64,000 nt of DNA, taken from contig NZ_JADPQH010000002.1 of NCBI RefSeq assembly GCF_019173455.1, positions 759,490-823,489 of the forward strand, read 5' to 3'. Position numbers and translations under genes: made by a program. The stretch comes from Nesterenkonia sp. Act20. Lineage in GTDB: Bacteria; Actinomycetota; Actinomycetes; Actinomycetales; Micrococcaceae. A model generated the notes under the pieces. The model made no database searches, was not told where the DNA came from, and worked only from the letters and a program-made list of their open reading frames with translations. Numbering within the stretch: the stretch's first letter is position 1; the number at the start of each line of letters is the position of its first letter. Shown here one piece after another: positions 16,405 through 24,518 of this stretch.

Positions 16405-17124
16405 ATGTCCAAGCGGCGCAAGAAGGTGCGGGGCAATCCTGCGAGGCAGGCACGGCCTACTCAGCCCCCGAGCCAGCCGGGGGGTCTGCGGGGTTTTCGA
16501 CAGGCGCGACGCGAAGGTCGGGACACCTCGAGCGCCCCTCAGCGCCGTGATGACGTGCGCGGGGGATATCTCAGCGAGGCGAACCGACGCGCGGCTTCGG
16601 GCGCCGACTCGAACCCGCATCTGTTGCTCTACTCCCTGCTCGGTCTGATGGTCCTGCTCTTCGCCTACCTGCACCTCTACGCGCTGCCGCAGATGAACTA
16701 CTTCGCGGGCGGATTCTCCATGCCGGATGCACGACTCTTCGGCTACTCCGTGGACGACATCGAACGGCTGCGCAACGTCATGGACTCCGACGGCACCGGG
16801 CAGCTCAGCTTCCTGCATCGCACCGCCGGGATCCTGTTCCCGCTGTCCTTCGTGCTCTCCGCCTGGGCGGTCGTGGGTCTGGTGATGCGTCGGGGGGTGT
16901 TCCGCTGGATGGTGCTGGCAGGGGCGGTGATCTTCGCAGTCGTCGACATCACCGAGAACTTCCTGATCGACCACATCCTCACCATGGAGCCGTTGGATGA
17001 GTCGCTGGTGGGGGTCTCCTCCACGTTCACGGTGACCAGCTGGGCCCTGCTGATGATCATCGGCGCGGTGGTGATCGGCTCAGTCGTGATGAGCCTGATC
17101 AGTCGCGGCGTGGAACGGACCTAA
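16405..17124 (+). CDS. Membrane protein of unknown function, four helices
   Basis: 239 aa. ATG 16405 has a strong AGGAGGG ribosome site; the frame is open far upstream, but that portion is antisense to pcrA and excluded. About 70 basic N-terminal residues (MSKRRKKVRG) precede four membrane helices at about 72-93, 148-166, 173-195 and 212-236. No domain recognised; the NYFAGG and DITENFLIDH segments may help homology searches. The last 45 bases overlap the convergent SGNH gene. Confidence 0.75.
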   Translation: MSKRRKKVRGNPARQARPTQPPSQPGGLRGFRQARREGRDTSSAPQRRDDVRGGYLSEANRRAASGADSNPHLLLYSLLGLMVLLFAYLHLYALPQMNYFAGGFSMPDARLFGYSVDDIERLRNVMDSDGTGQLSFLHRTAGILFPLSFVLSAWAVVGLVMRRGVFRWMVLAGAVIFAVVDITENFLIDHILTMEPLDESLVGVSSTFTVTSWALLMIIGAVVIGSVVMSLISRGVERT

Positions 17125-18276
17125 AGCCCGCGCCGCTGCGAGGGCCGCGAATCGTTCACCGATGATCTGGTGGGTCTCCGCGTCAGGGTGCAGCGCATCG
17201 GGAAGCGGGTGTTCCTGCGCATCCTCGACTCCGTAGAGCTCTTGTCCGTCGAGAAGGTGCAGGTGTGGGTCGCTCGCGGCTCGCTCGGCCACGATCCTCT
17301 CGAGCTCCATGCGGATGACCTCGAGCGTGAGCTTTCCGCCTGCGGTCTCGGTCGGGTCCCCGGTGGCGCGAAAGCGCACGATTCCCTGCTTGAGTGCGTC
17401 CGGATCGAAGGCCCCGGGCCCGGGGGTGCGCTCATGGATGGGGCAGCTCAGCGGCGAGATCACCACCAGTGGCGTCGTGGGGTGCCCCTCTCGGATGGTG
17501 TCGAGGAAGCCGTGCACGGCGGGGCCGAAGGCGCGGAGCCTCATCAGGTCGGTGTTGACCAGGTTGATCCCGAGCTCGAGGCTGATGGCATCGGCGGGGG
17601 CGTCTCGGATGCTGCGGGCCACGAAGGCGTCCAACAGCGCGCTGCCGCCGAAGCCCAGGTTCACCAGTTGAACCTCCGCCAGCCGTGCCGCCACCGCGGG
17701 CCAGATCCCGGTCGGGTGAGTGGCGTTGGATCCCTGGCTGATGGAGCTTCCGTGGTGCATCCACACCGGAAGCGCAGACGCGACGGGTTCCACCGGGGCG
17801 TTGCTGCGCAGTTCGACGAGTTCGGTTCTCTCGTTGTGCGGCAACCAGATCTCGAGGTCCTTCACTCCGGCCGGCAGCTCGGCGAAGCGAGCAATGTGGG
17901 TCCGATCCGCGGCCCGCTCCACGGCACCGGTGCGCAGGTCGATGGTCGTGGTGGCGCCTCCCGCGGTCACCGAATGCCCGATCACCGCGCCGTCATGGAC
18001 GAGTTCGATCACCCCGTCGGGGCGAGGTGGCACGCCTGAATACGCCCTCCGTGTGCGCCAGGTCTCCAGCTCGAGCGTGGTCGCCGCCGTGCGCAGCGCG
18101 ATCCGCACCCCGGAGGACTGGGACTCCACCATGGCCAGCTGGGGGTCGGTGTTCTGCGCGCGTGCCCAGCCGGGCAGCCGGTGAGGCAGAGCACCACGCT
18201 CGGTGTGCTCCAGCTCGAGAGCTCCGCGCAGCAATGCCGGGGAGAGCGGAACGGGGGTCAACAGCTCGTGGGTCAT
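17080..18276 (-). CDS. SGNH/GDSL-type hydrolase with N-terminal accessory domain
   Basis: 398 aa. Residues about 1-165 form a beta-rich region; the hydrolase half has block I as GSSISQGSNA (nucleophile Ser), block II NLGFGGSALLD, block III LGINLVN and block V DALHPD with the catalytic Asp and His. The family includes acyl and carbohydrate esterases; the substrate is unknown. The start overlaps the stop of the TetR gene as ATGA (18273-18276), so the pair is translationally coupled and the regulator probably controls this hydrolase. Tail-to-tail overlap of 45 bp with the neighbouring membrane protein. Confidence 0.82.
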   Translation of the reverse strand: MTHELLTPVPLSPALLRGALELEHTERGALPHRLPGWARAQNTDPQLAMVESQSSGVRIALRTAATTLELETWRTRRAYSGVPPRPDGVIELVHDGAVIGHSVTAGGATTTIDLRTGAVERAADRTHIARFAELPAGVKDLEIWLPHNERTELVELRSNAPVEPVASALPVWMHHGSSISQGSNATHPTGIWPAVAARLAEVQLVNLGFGGSALLDAFVARSIRDAPADAISLELGINLVNTDLMRLRAFGPAVHGFLDTIREGHPTTPLVVISPLSCPIHERTPGPGAFDPDALKQGIVRFRATGDPTETAGGKLTLEVIRMELERIVAERAASDPHLHLLDGQELYGVEDAQEHPLPDALHPDAETHQIIGERFAALAAARALGPFHAATDQAHHD

Positions 18277-18890
18277 CGGGCATCCTCAGCTCGTGGTGAC
18301 GGGAGTTCTGCGCCGGGGGCGGCGGGCCAGCTGCGGAACAGCGTGTCGAGGCCATGGATGATCTGTGCCCAGCTCTCGTCGGCCGGCGGCGAGCTGTGGT
18401 CGAAGCTGCCGCTCATCTCCAGGGTGATGAAGCCGCGCACAGTGCTGCCGAGCATGCGCACCGCGTGGACGCGTGCGCCAGGATCCACGGCGTAGCCGCG
18501 CAGCACGGCCTCGGTGAACCGGGCATGTCGCGGTCCTGCGCTGCCGGCGGCGGTTTCGGCAGTCAGCGTCGCGGCCGCGGCTGAAGCGGTGAAGCGTCCA
18601 GGATGCTGCCAGGCGTAGTCCCGGTAGGAGTTGGCAAGCCCCGTCAGCGCCGCCTTGCCGGAGAGTCCAGCCACCGCCTCCGCTGCGCGATCGGCCATCT
18701 CTTCCAGAGCCAGCAATGTCACCTGTTCACGGAGCTCAGCGGTGCCGCTGACGTGTGAATACAGGCTCGGAGTCTGGACGCCGCAGCGTCGGGCCACCTC
18801 GGCGAGCGTGACACGCTCGAAACCCAGCTCATCCGCGAGCTCGGCGCCGACGGCGGCCAGCCGCGCCTTGGTGATGCCTGCACGAGCCAT
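18273..18890 (-). CDS. TetR family transcriptional regulator
   Basis: 205 aa from ATG 18890, chosen because AGGGAGG lies seven bases upstream; an in-frame start at 18914 is less likely. The N-terminal helix-turn-helix reads FERVTLAEVARRCGVQTPSLYSHV, followed by a TetR_C-like ligand domain with TLAEVARRCGVQTPSLY typical of WHG/TetR_C_33 groups. Likely represses its own operon with the SGNH hydrolase through the AT-rich dyad at 18921-18939. Confidence 0.88.
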   Translation of the reverse strand: MARAGITKARLAAVGAELADELGFERVTLAEVARRCGVQTPSLYSHVSGTAELREQVTLLALEEMADRAAEAVAGLSGKAALTGLANSYRDYAWQHPGRFTASAAAATLTAETAAGSAGPRHARFTEAVLRGYAVDPGARVHAVRMLGSTVRGFITLEMSGSFDHSSPPADESWAQIIHGLDTLFRSWPAAPGAELPSPRAEDAR

Positions 18891-18920
18891 CTGCGCCTCC
18901 CTCCGCCCCACCACGACTAG

Positions 18921-18939
18921 AACCTATTGTTATTAGGTT
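18921..18939. promoter_or_regulatory. TetR-type operator AACCTA-N7-TAGGTT
   Basis: Six-base arms in an unusually AT-rich island, 31 bases upstream of the TetR ATG; on the minus strand the inner sequence supplies a possible -10 (TAGGTT or TAATAA). Position and form fit autorepression by the adjacent TetR protein. Confidence 0.6.
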
Positions 18940-19071
18940 TTAAGCTACATCATGAAGGATGAGCGTGCCAGTGCGCCCGATGGCGGGCCTGGCCACGGCG
19001 GACGGTCTCGCAGGTAGGATGGTGCGGTGCTGTGCCGGAACGGGCAGCACCCGCGGCGATGCCCGTCGCAG

Positions 19072-19144
19072 CCCTCCGTAGCTCAGGGGATAGAGCACCG
19101 CTCTCCTAAAGCGGGTGTCGCAGGTTCGAATCCTGCCGGGGGGA
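19072..19144 (+). tRNA. tRNA-Arg (CCT anticodon)
   Basis: A full cloverleaf: acceptor CCCTCCG/CGGGGGG, D-stem GCTC/GAGC, anticodon stem CCGCT/AGCGG with loop CTCCTAA (anticodon CCT), T-arm GCAGG TTCGAAT CCTGC, discriminator A. CCA is not encoded. It reads AGG codons. The 3' half lies antisense to the end of the nucleotidyltransferase-like gene. Confidence 0.96.
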
Positions 19145-19627
19145 CCGTCGCACCATGAGGTGCTCCGCCAGCAGCAGCGCCTGCTGCTCGCGGCCGAGCA
19201 GCCGATACGCCTGCTCCCAGTCCTCCGCGCGCGCCATCTGCAGCCCCCTCCACCGCTCCCCGGCCCTGGCGGGAATGCGAGTCACGCCCTCGGCGGAGTC
19301 CAGAGCGAAGCCGACGAGCACATCGATGCTGTGATCTCCGGCGTCGACCTCGATCGCGGCGTCGGTGCGAAAGATCCCTGAGCGTGCCTTGCGCCGGTGC
19401 GGCAGCCCCAGCTCCCCGAACAGCTGTTCCACATCTGCGGGCTCCGCGTCCACGACGAGGTCCCAGTCGTTGACCTCCGTGATCAGACCCAGGCTCGCCA
19501 GGAGCCCCGATCCCCCGACGACGTTGTTGATCCCCTGCTGATCCAGAGCCTTCTGGATGAGCAGGATGCTCGCCAGCGGGGGCATGGTCACCGCAGCAGG
19601 CGGTGGAGAGTCCGGTGCGGGGTCCAT
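19106..19627 (-). CDS. Nucleotidyltransferase-like protein, 3' end antisense to tRNA-Arg
   Basis: 173 aa. VVGGSGLLASLGLITEVNDWDLVVDAE resembles the G-S...D-x-D core of minimal nucleotidyltransferase folds found in uncharacterised actinobacterial proteins; catalytic competence is uncertain. ATG 19627 is supported by a TATCGT -10 six bases upstream. The last 13 or so residues (RQDSNLRHPL) are the antisense translation of tRNA-Arg, so the gene's natural stop has been lost or set by the tRNA. Function unknown. Confidence 0.6.
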   Translation of the reverse strand: MDPAPDSPPPAAVTMPPLASILLIQKALDQQGINNVVGGSGLLASLGLITEVNDWDLVVDAEPADVEQLFGELGLPHRRKARSGIFRTDAAIEVDAGDHSIDVLVGFALDSAEGVTRIPARAGERWRGLQMARAEDWEQAYRLLGREQQALLLAEHLMVRRSPRQDSNLRHPL

Positions 19628-19633
19628 GGGCTC

Positions 19634-19639
19634 ACGATA
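19634..19639 (-). promoter_or_regulatory. -10 box TATCGT for the 19106-19627 gene
   Basis: Six bases to ATG 19627; predicted leaderless mRNA. Confidence 0.5.
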
Positions 19640-19753
19640 CTCGGCAGTGTGACGTTGCCCCGGCTCAGGAATCTCTGCCCCTGTCTGACGGTTGGCCTGA
19701 TCAGCACGGCTCGATGAGTCTCACGGGCCACCACGCACGAAAGGAACTCCTCT

Positions 19754-20860
19754 ATGACTTCTTCCACCCAGGCCAGCCAGGTGCAGGACAAGCTCTTCTC
19801 GCCCCTCTCCCTCGGCGCCATCGAGCTGAACAACCGGCTGGTGATGGCTCCTTTGACGCGCATCCGCGCCGATGCGGACGGGGTGCCCAACGAGATGATG
19901 GTGGAGTACTACACCCAGCGCGCCTCGCTCGGACTGATCGTCACCGAGGGGACCTTCCCGGTCATGGAGGGACGCACCTGGATCGGTCAGCCCGGCCTCG
20001 AGACTGAGGAACAGGTCAGCGGATGGCGCCGAGTGACCGAGTCCGTGCATGCCGCAGGAGGGAAGATCGTCGCGCAGATCATGCATGGTGGCCGCATCGG
20101 ACATGAGCTGATCTCCGGCACCGGCCGCGTCGTCGCGCCGAGCGCCCTGGCCGCGCCCGGCGAGATCCGCACGCCGGAGGGGAAATCGGCCCACCCGGTG
20201 CCCCACGCGCTGAGCACCGAGGAGGTCGCGGAGACCGTCACGGCATTCACCCAGGCGGCGAAGAACGCGATCGAGGCCGGGTTCGACGGCGTGCAGCTCC
20301 ACGGCGCCAACGGCTACCTGCTGCACGAGTTCACCGCACCCGCGTCCAATACACGCAGCGACCAGTACGGCGGCTCTCCGGAGAACCGGGCGCGGCTCTC
20401 CGTGGAGGTCGCGACCTCTGTCTCGGCCGCGATCGGCGCCGACCGCACCGGCATCCGGCTCTCTCCCCAGCACAACATCCAGGGCGCGCTGGAAGAGGAC
20501 CACGACGACGCACTGCAGACCTACCGAGTCATGGCCGAGGGATTCGCGCCGCTGGGGCTGAGCCATATCGATGTGCTCAACGCCGATCCGTCGAGCGAGA
20601 TCGTGCAGCTGATCCGTCGCGTCTCCGGTGCGCCCCTCATCGCCAACAGCGGCTTCGGGGTGCAGACCACACGCGAGGAGGCCGCACGGCTCGTCGAGGA
20701 GGATCTGGCGGAGGCTGTGGGGGTGGGCCGCTCGGTCATCGCCAATCCGGATCTCGCCCACCGCTGGGAGATGGGTCTCGAGGAGAACCCAGCAGACCCG
20801 TCTACCTTCTATGTCGGAGGCGAGCGCGGCTACACGGACTACCCCGCAGTGCGGAACTGA
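19754..20860 (+). CDS. Old yellow enzyme family alkene reductase
   Basis: 368 aa. An FMN-dependent NAD(P)H oxidoreductase reducing activated C=C bonds or nitro compounds (NemA/OYE class). Signatures: N-terminal LFSPLSLGAIELNNRLVMAPLTR, IVAQIMHGGRIGH with the substrate-binding His (His-Gly-Gly-Arg), FDGVQLHGANGYLLHEF, and SDQYGGSPENRARL. ATG has an AAAGGA site upstream. Convergent with trkA four bases away. Confidence 0.93.
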   Translation: MTSSTQASQVQDKLFSPLSLGAIELNNRLVMAPLTRIRADADGVPNEMMVEYYTQRASLGLIVTEGTFPVMEGRTWIGQPGLETEEQVSGWRRVTESVHAAGGKIVAQIMHGGRIGHELISGTGRVVAPSALAAPGEIRTPEGKSAHPVPHALSTEEVAETVTAFTQAAKNAIEAGFDGVQLHGANGYLLHEFTAPASNTRSDQYGGSPENRARLSVEVATSVSAAIGADRTGIRLSPQHNIQGALEEDHDDALQTYRVMAEGFAPLGLSHIDVLNADPSSEIVQLIRRVSGAPLIANSGFGVQTTREEAARLVEEDLAEAVGVGRSVIANPDLAHRWEMGLEENPADPSTFYVGGERGYTDYPAVRN

Positions 20861-20864
20861 CCGC

Positions 20865-21563
20865 TCAGCGAAGTCGCTTGAATCCTTCGGCCTTGGTCGC
20901 CGAACCCGAGACCAGGATGATGTCGTCGGCGGCGAGCACCGTCTGCGCCGTCGCCGGCTCCCAGTGGCCGCCGGCATGCTTCACCGCGGTGATGGTGACT
21001 CCATGCCGGCGGCGCACGTCGAGCTGGCCGAGCTGCTGACCGAGGATTCCCTGATGAGGGGTGGTCTTGGCCAGGGCGAAGTCCTCATCGATCAAGATGT
21101 AGTCCTGCAGACTGCCGCGCACCATATGCGCGACCCGCCGGCCCATGTCCTGTTCCGGGAAGATGATGTGACGGACCCCGAGCTGCTCCAGGATCGCACG
21201 GTGAGCTTCACTCACGGCCTTCGCCCAGAGCTCGCCGATGTTGAACTGCAGCATCAGCGAGGTCGCGAGGATGCTGGCCTCGAGGTTCGAGGCGATGGAG
21301 ATGACCACGTGATCGAACTCGTCCACCGAGAGCTGACGCAGCGCCTCCTCGTTGGTAGCGTCCGCCGCGACCACGTGGGTGAGTTTGCCGTTGAGTGACT
21401 GCACCACGTTCTCGTCGCGATCGATCCCAAGCACGTCGGTGCCGTGAGCCATGAGCTCCAGCGCCAGCGCACGTCCGAATCGCCCCAGTCCGATCACTGC
21501 CACCGAGTCAGGACGGGCGACGTCGCCGGGGTTGGTGCCTCCGAAGAGCTTGAAATTAGCCAA
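20865..21563 (-). CDS. trkA: Trk potassium uptake regulatory subunit TrkA/KtrA
   Basis: 232 aa from TTG 21563. An RCK_N Rossmann domain (VAVIGLGRFGRALALELMAHG, with Asp in GIDRDE as the nucleotide-binding acid) and an RCK_C domain. It binds NAD(H)/ATP and gates the TrkH/KtrB pore. I chose TTG 21563 because AAGGAAAGG lies just upstream and it overlaps the trkH stop by eight bases; an in-frame ATG at 21608 would overlap trkH more. Forms an operon with trkH. Confidence 0.9.
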   Translation of the reverse strand: MANFKLFGGTNPGDVARPDSVAVIGLGRFGRALALELMAHGTDVLGIDRDENVVQSLNGKLTHVVAADATNEEALRQLSVDEFDHVVISIASNLEASILATSLMLQFNIGELWAKAVSEAHRAILEQLGVRHIIFPEQDMGRRVAHMVRGSLQDYILIDEDFALAKTTPHQGILGQQLGQLDVRRRHGVTITAVKHAGGHWEPATAQTVLAADDIILVSGSATKAEGFKRLR

Positions 21564-22917
21564 TGATGGGCCTTTCCTTGGGCAGTTCATACATGGTGCG
21601 ACGCTCACGCAGCGCGAGAGCGGAGGCGAAGGTGATCGGACCGACGCGTCCGATGAACATCAGCAGCACCAGCAGCGCCTGACCGACCTCGGGCAGGTCC
21701 GCGGTGATGCCGGTGGAGAGCCCCACCGTGGCGAAGGTGGAGACGGTCTCGAAGAGGACCTGGTCCAACGGGAGTCCGGTCAGGTGCATCAGCGCGCCGG
21801 TGACCAGCACGATCAGCGCCGCGGCCAGCAGCACCACGGAGATCGCTTGGCGGTGCACGGCGCGGGAAAGACGCTTCCCGAAGATGTTCACCGCCGTGCC
21901 ACCGCGCAGCTCGGCGAAGAGGATGAACAGCAGCACCGCGAAGGTGGTCACCTTGATGCCGCCGGCTGTGCCCGCCGGGGCTCCACCGATGAACATCAGC
22001 ACGTCGATGCCCAACCACGTGGTCGGCTCCATCGCGGAGATGTCCACGCTGTTGAAGCCTGCGGTGCGGGTCTGCACGGATTGGAAGAAGCCGGCGAGGA
22101 GCTTCTCGGACCAGTTCAGCGGGCCCAGCGTCCCTGGATTCGACCATTCCAGCGCGAGGATGAATCCGGTGCCGCCCACCAGAAGCACCGTGGTGGCCCA
22201 GAGGACGATCCGAGTGTGCATGGACCAGAGCCTCGGGGTGCGGTACCGGCGGCGCAGCTGCAGGATGACGGGAAAGCCGAGACCGCCGAGGATGATCGCG
22301 ACAGCTATGGAGAGGCAGACCACCGGGTCCCCCACGAACTGCATCAGCGAGTCGCTGAAGAGCGAGAACCCGGCATTGTTGAACGCTGAGACGGCATGGA
22401 AGAGACCCTGCCAGAGGGCCTCCGCGAACGTCATCTCGTAGCCCAGCCAGAAACGCAGGGTCAGGACCACCGTGAGCACACCCTCGACGATCAGCGAGAT
22501 CTTCACGATGCCCAGGATGAGCGAGCGCAGGTCCGCGAGCCCAAGGCTCTTGGCCTCGGCGGCGGCAAGGAGCTTGGACCGCAGCGAGAGGCGGCCCAGC
22601 ACAATCAGTCCCACCACGGTGGCGAAGGTCATCACCCCGAAGCCGCCCAGCTGGATCAGGACCAGGATCACCACCTGACCCAGCCCGGACCAGTGGGTCC
22701 CGGTGTCCACCACGGTCAGGCCGGTGACGCACAGCGCCGAGGTGGCGGTGAAGAGGGCGTGGATGAAGCTGGTCTGCTCCCCCGCGGCCGTTGCAGCCGG
22801 GAGCATCAGAAGCCCGGCACCGAGGCCTGTCACCAGGAGAAAGCCGAAGAAGATCAGCTGCACCGGGGTCATCCGGCGAAGCGACACCCGCGCGGTCGCG
22901 GGCCCAGGTCGAGTCAC
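21556..22917 (-). CDS. trkH: Trk/Ktr potassium transporter pore subunit
   Basis: 453 aa. A polytopic pore with four M1-P-M2 repeats; the first selectivity filter is ATSALCVTGLTVVDTG and later ones include AVSAFNNAGFSL, QTRTAGFNSVD and TFATVGLSTG. It imports K+ under osmotic stress, gated by the downstream TrkA. GTG 22917 sits eight bases after a TACGAT -10. Confidence 0.94.
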   Translation of the reverse strand: MTRPGPATARVSLRRMTPVQLIFFGFLLVTGLGAGLLMLPAATAAGEQTSFIHALFTATSALCVTGLTVVDTGTHWSGLGQVVILVLIQLGGFGVMTFATVVGLIVLGRLSLRSKLLAAAEAKSLGLADLRSLILGIVKISLIVEGVLTVVLTLRFWLGYEMTFAEALWQGLFHAVSAFNNAGFSLFSDSLMQFVGDPVVCLSIAVAIILGGLGFPVILQLRRRYRTPRLWSMHTRIVLWATTVLLVGGTGFILALEWSNPGTLGPLNWSEKLLAGFFQSVQTRTAGFNSVDISAMEPTTWLGIDVLMFIGGAPAGTAGGIKVTTFAVLLFILFAELRGGTAVNIFGKRLSRAVHRQAISVVLLAAALIVLVTGALMHLTGLPLDQVLFETVSTFATVGLSTGITADLPEVGQALLVLLMFIGRVGPITFASALALRERRTMYELPKERPIIG

Positions 22918-22925
22918 AAAGGTGA

Positions 22926-22931
22926 ATCGTA
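22926..22931 (-). promoter_or_regulatory. -10 box TACGAT for trkH-trkA
   Basis: Eight bases to GTG 22917; predicts a leaderless or one-base-leader transcript. Confidence 0.5.
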
Positions 22932-22993
22932 GACCTGTGCGGCGAAAAGCTTCAATCCACGGGGAGCGCGCGGCTGAAGAGGCGTGTTAACCA

Positions 22994-23037
22994 GATCGAC
23001 CCCCTGTCTTCGCATCAGCGAAGACAGGGGGTCGATC
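22994..23037. terminator. Perfect 20-bp hairpin between cspA and trkH
   Basis: Arms of 20 bp (beginning GATCGACCCCCTGTC) with a four-base ATCA loop, 80 bases after the cold-shock stop. The U-tract is short on both strands (CTTT on plus). Best read as the cold-shock gene terminator insulating trkH. Confidence 0.85.
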
Positions 23038-23116
23038 CTTTGAGGTTCTGTTCATCGAACCCGAGATGCTCAGCTTCGGAGGGCTAAAGAGCCATCCTCG
23101 GCGAACTCAGAGAAGC

Positions 23117-23320
23117 TCAGAGCGGGTTGACGTTCTCAGCCTGCAGACCCTTGGGGCCGCGGGCGGTCTCGAACTCAACCTTCTGGTTCTCCTCGAGGGA
23201 ACGGAAGCCGGAAGTGGTGATCGCGCTGAAGTGCACGAAGACATCGTCTGAACCGTCTTCGGGGGCAATGAAGCCGTAGCCCTTTTCAGCGTTGAACCAT
23301 TTAACTGTGCCTGTAGCCAT
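23117..23320 (-). CDS. Cold-shock protein (CspA family)
   Basis: 67 aa, a single OB-fold. RNA-binding motifs [10 protein letters not shown] (RNP1) and DVFVHFSAI (RNP2) are intact. Acts as an RNA chaperone. ATG has an AAGGA site in an AT-rich stretch. A leader of about 150 bases with hairpins precedes it. Confidence 0.96.
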   Translation of the reverse strand: MATGTVKWFNAEKGYGFIAPEDGSDDVFVHFSAITTSGFRSLEENQKVEFETARGPKGLQAENVNPL

Positions 23321-23480
23321 GATGTTTCCTTAATATACTTGCTCTTGCTACGCATCGATCTCACGATGCATGTTCCGCAACCAGCCTGGCCGGCCGGAGG
23401 CGGTGTCTACTGGGACGACTGCATAAGTGCAGAAGCCATGTAGTCCTCCGTCAGCCTACGCTAATAATCCACTGAGGTCA
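23321..23480 (-). promoter_or_regulatory. cspA upstream leader region
   Basis: No gene. On the minus strand it contains a CTGCA-TAAG-TGCAG hairpin, a GC-rich CCGGCCGG inverted stretch, a GCATCG-N6-CGATGC hairpin (23352-23369) and an AT-rich ribosome site. A long structured leader is usual for cold-shock mRNAs; thermosensing here is inference. Confidence 0.45.
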
Positions 23481-23672
23481 CTACGAGTCCTCATGTATCG
23501 CAACTTCTTCGGCGCGGGCCTCGAGTCTGGCCACCATCGCCTTGAACCCTGGGGTACCGGATTCCCAGGCCACCAGACGCCGGTGGAAACGCTCGGCGCA
23601 GCGCTCCTCACCCTGGACCACCGAGACCACGTCCACCAGATCCCGGACCGCAGAACCGGTCTCGGTAAGACG
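23481..23672 (-). other. Coding-like frame continuing in phase after the fdhD stop
   Basis: The 63 sense codons from the fdhD TGA (23673-23675) to TAG (23481-23483) are in the same frame as fdhD and use GC-rich third positions like real genes. The peptide is acidic and helical in character (RDLVDVVSVVQGEERC, VARLEARAEEVAIHED). No ATG lies at its start; GTG 23636 is the first possible start, without a clear ribosome site. It could be a small separate gene, an occasional readthrough extension of FdhD or the remains of a fused domain. Confidence 0.4.
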
Positions 23673-24518
23673 TCAGCCCCCTTGTTCCGCGAGCTGCTCC
23701 ACGTGAACGCGTTCAGGGTGTGTATAGAGATTGATCGAGCCGCCGCGGGAGAACCCGGCCAGCGTGAGCGCCGAGCGCTCGGCGAGGTCAGCAGCCAACG
23801 ACGACGGCGCACCGACCGCCGCGAGCATCTCGATGCCCGCTAGGGCCGCCTTCTGTACGAGTTCGAAGGAGGCCCGTCCGGAGACCTGCAGGACGGTGCC
23901 GCTCAGCGGAAGCCGCTCCTGGGTCAGCGCCCAGCCGACCACCTTGTCCACCGCGTTGTGTCGCCCCACATCCTCACGCAGGCACAGCAGCGTTCCCTCT
24001 GCGTCGAAGAGCGCCGCGGCGTGGACCCCGCCGGTCTTGCGGAACACCTGTTGCTCGGTGCGCATGAGCTCGGGCAGGCCCAGCAGGGTCGCGGCCTCGA
24101 TCCGCAGCTGCGCAGGACCCCGCGCGGGCAGGGTCTTCTCCACCGCGTCGATGGAGGTCGTTCCGCAGATGCCACAGGCTGAGGTGGTGAGCACATTGCG
24201 TGCCTGCAGCCGTGTCGCCAGGGGCACCGGGGTGTCCAGCTCGGCATCGATCACGTTGTAGGTCTGATTTCCGAGCTCATCGGTGCCGGCGCAGTAGCGC
24301 AGGCTGCGCAGGTCATCCCGTGTGGAGATGATTCCCTCGGCCACCAGAAAGCCCGCGGCAAGTTCGAAGTCGTGCCCCGGGGTTCGCATGGTCACGGTGA
24401 AGGACTCTCCGCCGAGCCGCAGCTCCAGAGGCTCTTCCACCGCAAGCTGATCCACCTTGGTGACGGTGCCCTCGGCTCGGATGGTGGTCACGCGTCTGCG
24501 TTGTGTGAGTCGACCCAT
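23673..24518 (-). CDS. fdhD: Formate dehydrogenase sulfurtransferase FdhD
   Basis: 281 aa, full family length. FdhD carries sulfur from a cysteine desulfurase to the molybdenum cofactor to give active formate dehydrogenase. The cysteine motif ACGICGTTS (CGxCG) and the FELAAGFLVAEGII segment are present. ATG overlaps the moeA stop as TGATG. No formate dehydrogenase subunit gene is in the window. Confidence 0.95.
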   Translation of the reverse strand: MGRLTQRRRVTTIRAEGTVTKVDQLAVEEPLELRLGGESFTVTMRTPGHDFELAAGFLVAEGIISTRDDLRSLRYCAGTDELGNQTYNVIDAELDTPVPLATRLQARNVLTTSACGICGTTSIDAVEKTLPARGPAQLRIEAATLLGLPELMRTEQQVFRKTGGVHAAALFDAEGTLLCLREDVGRHNAVDKVVGWALTQERLPLSGTVLQVSGRASFELVQKAALAGIEMLAAVGAPSSLAADLAERSALTLAGFSRGGSINLYTHPERVHVEQLAEQGG

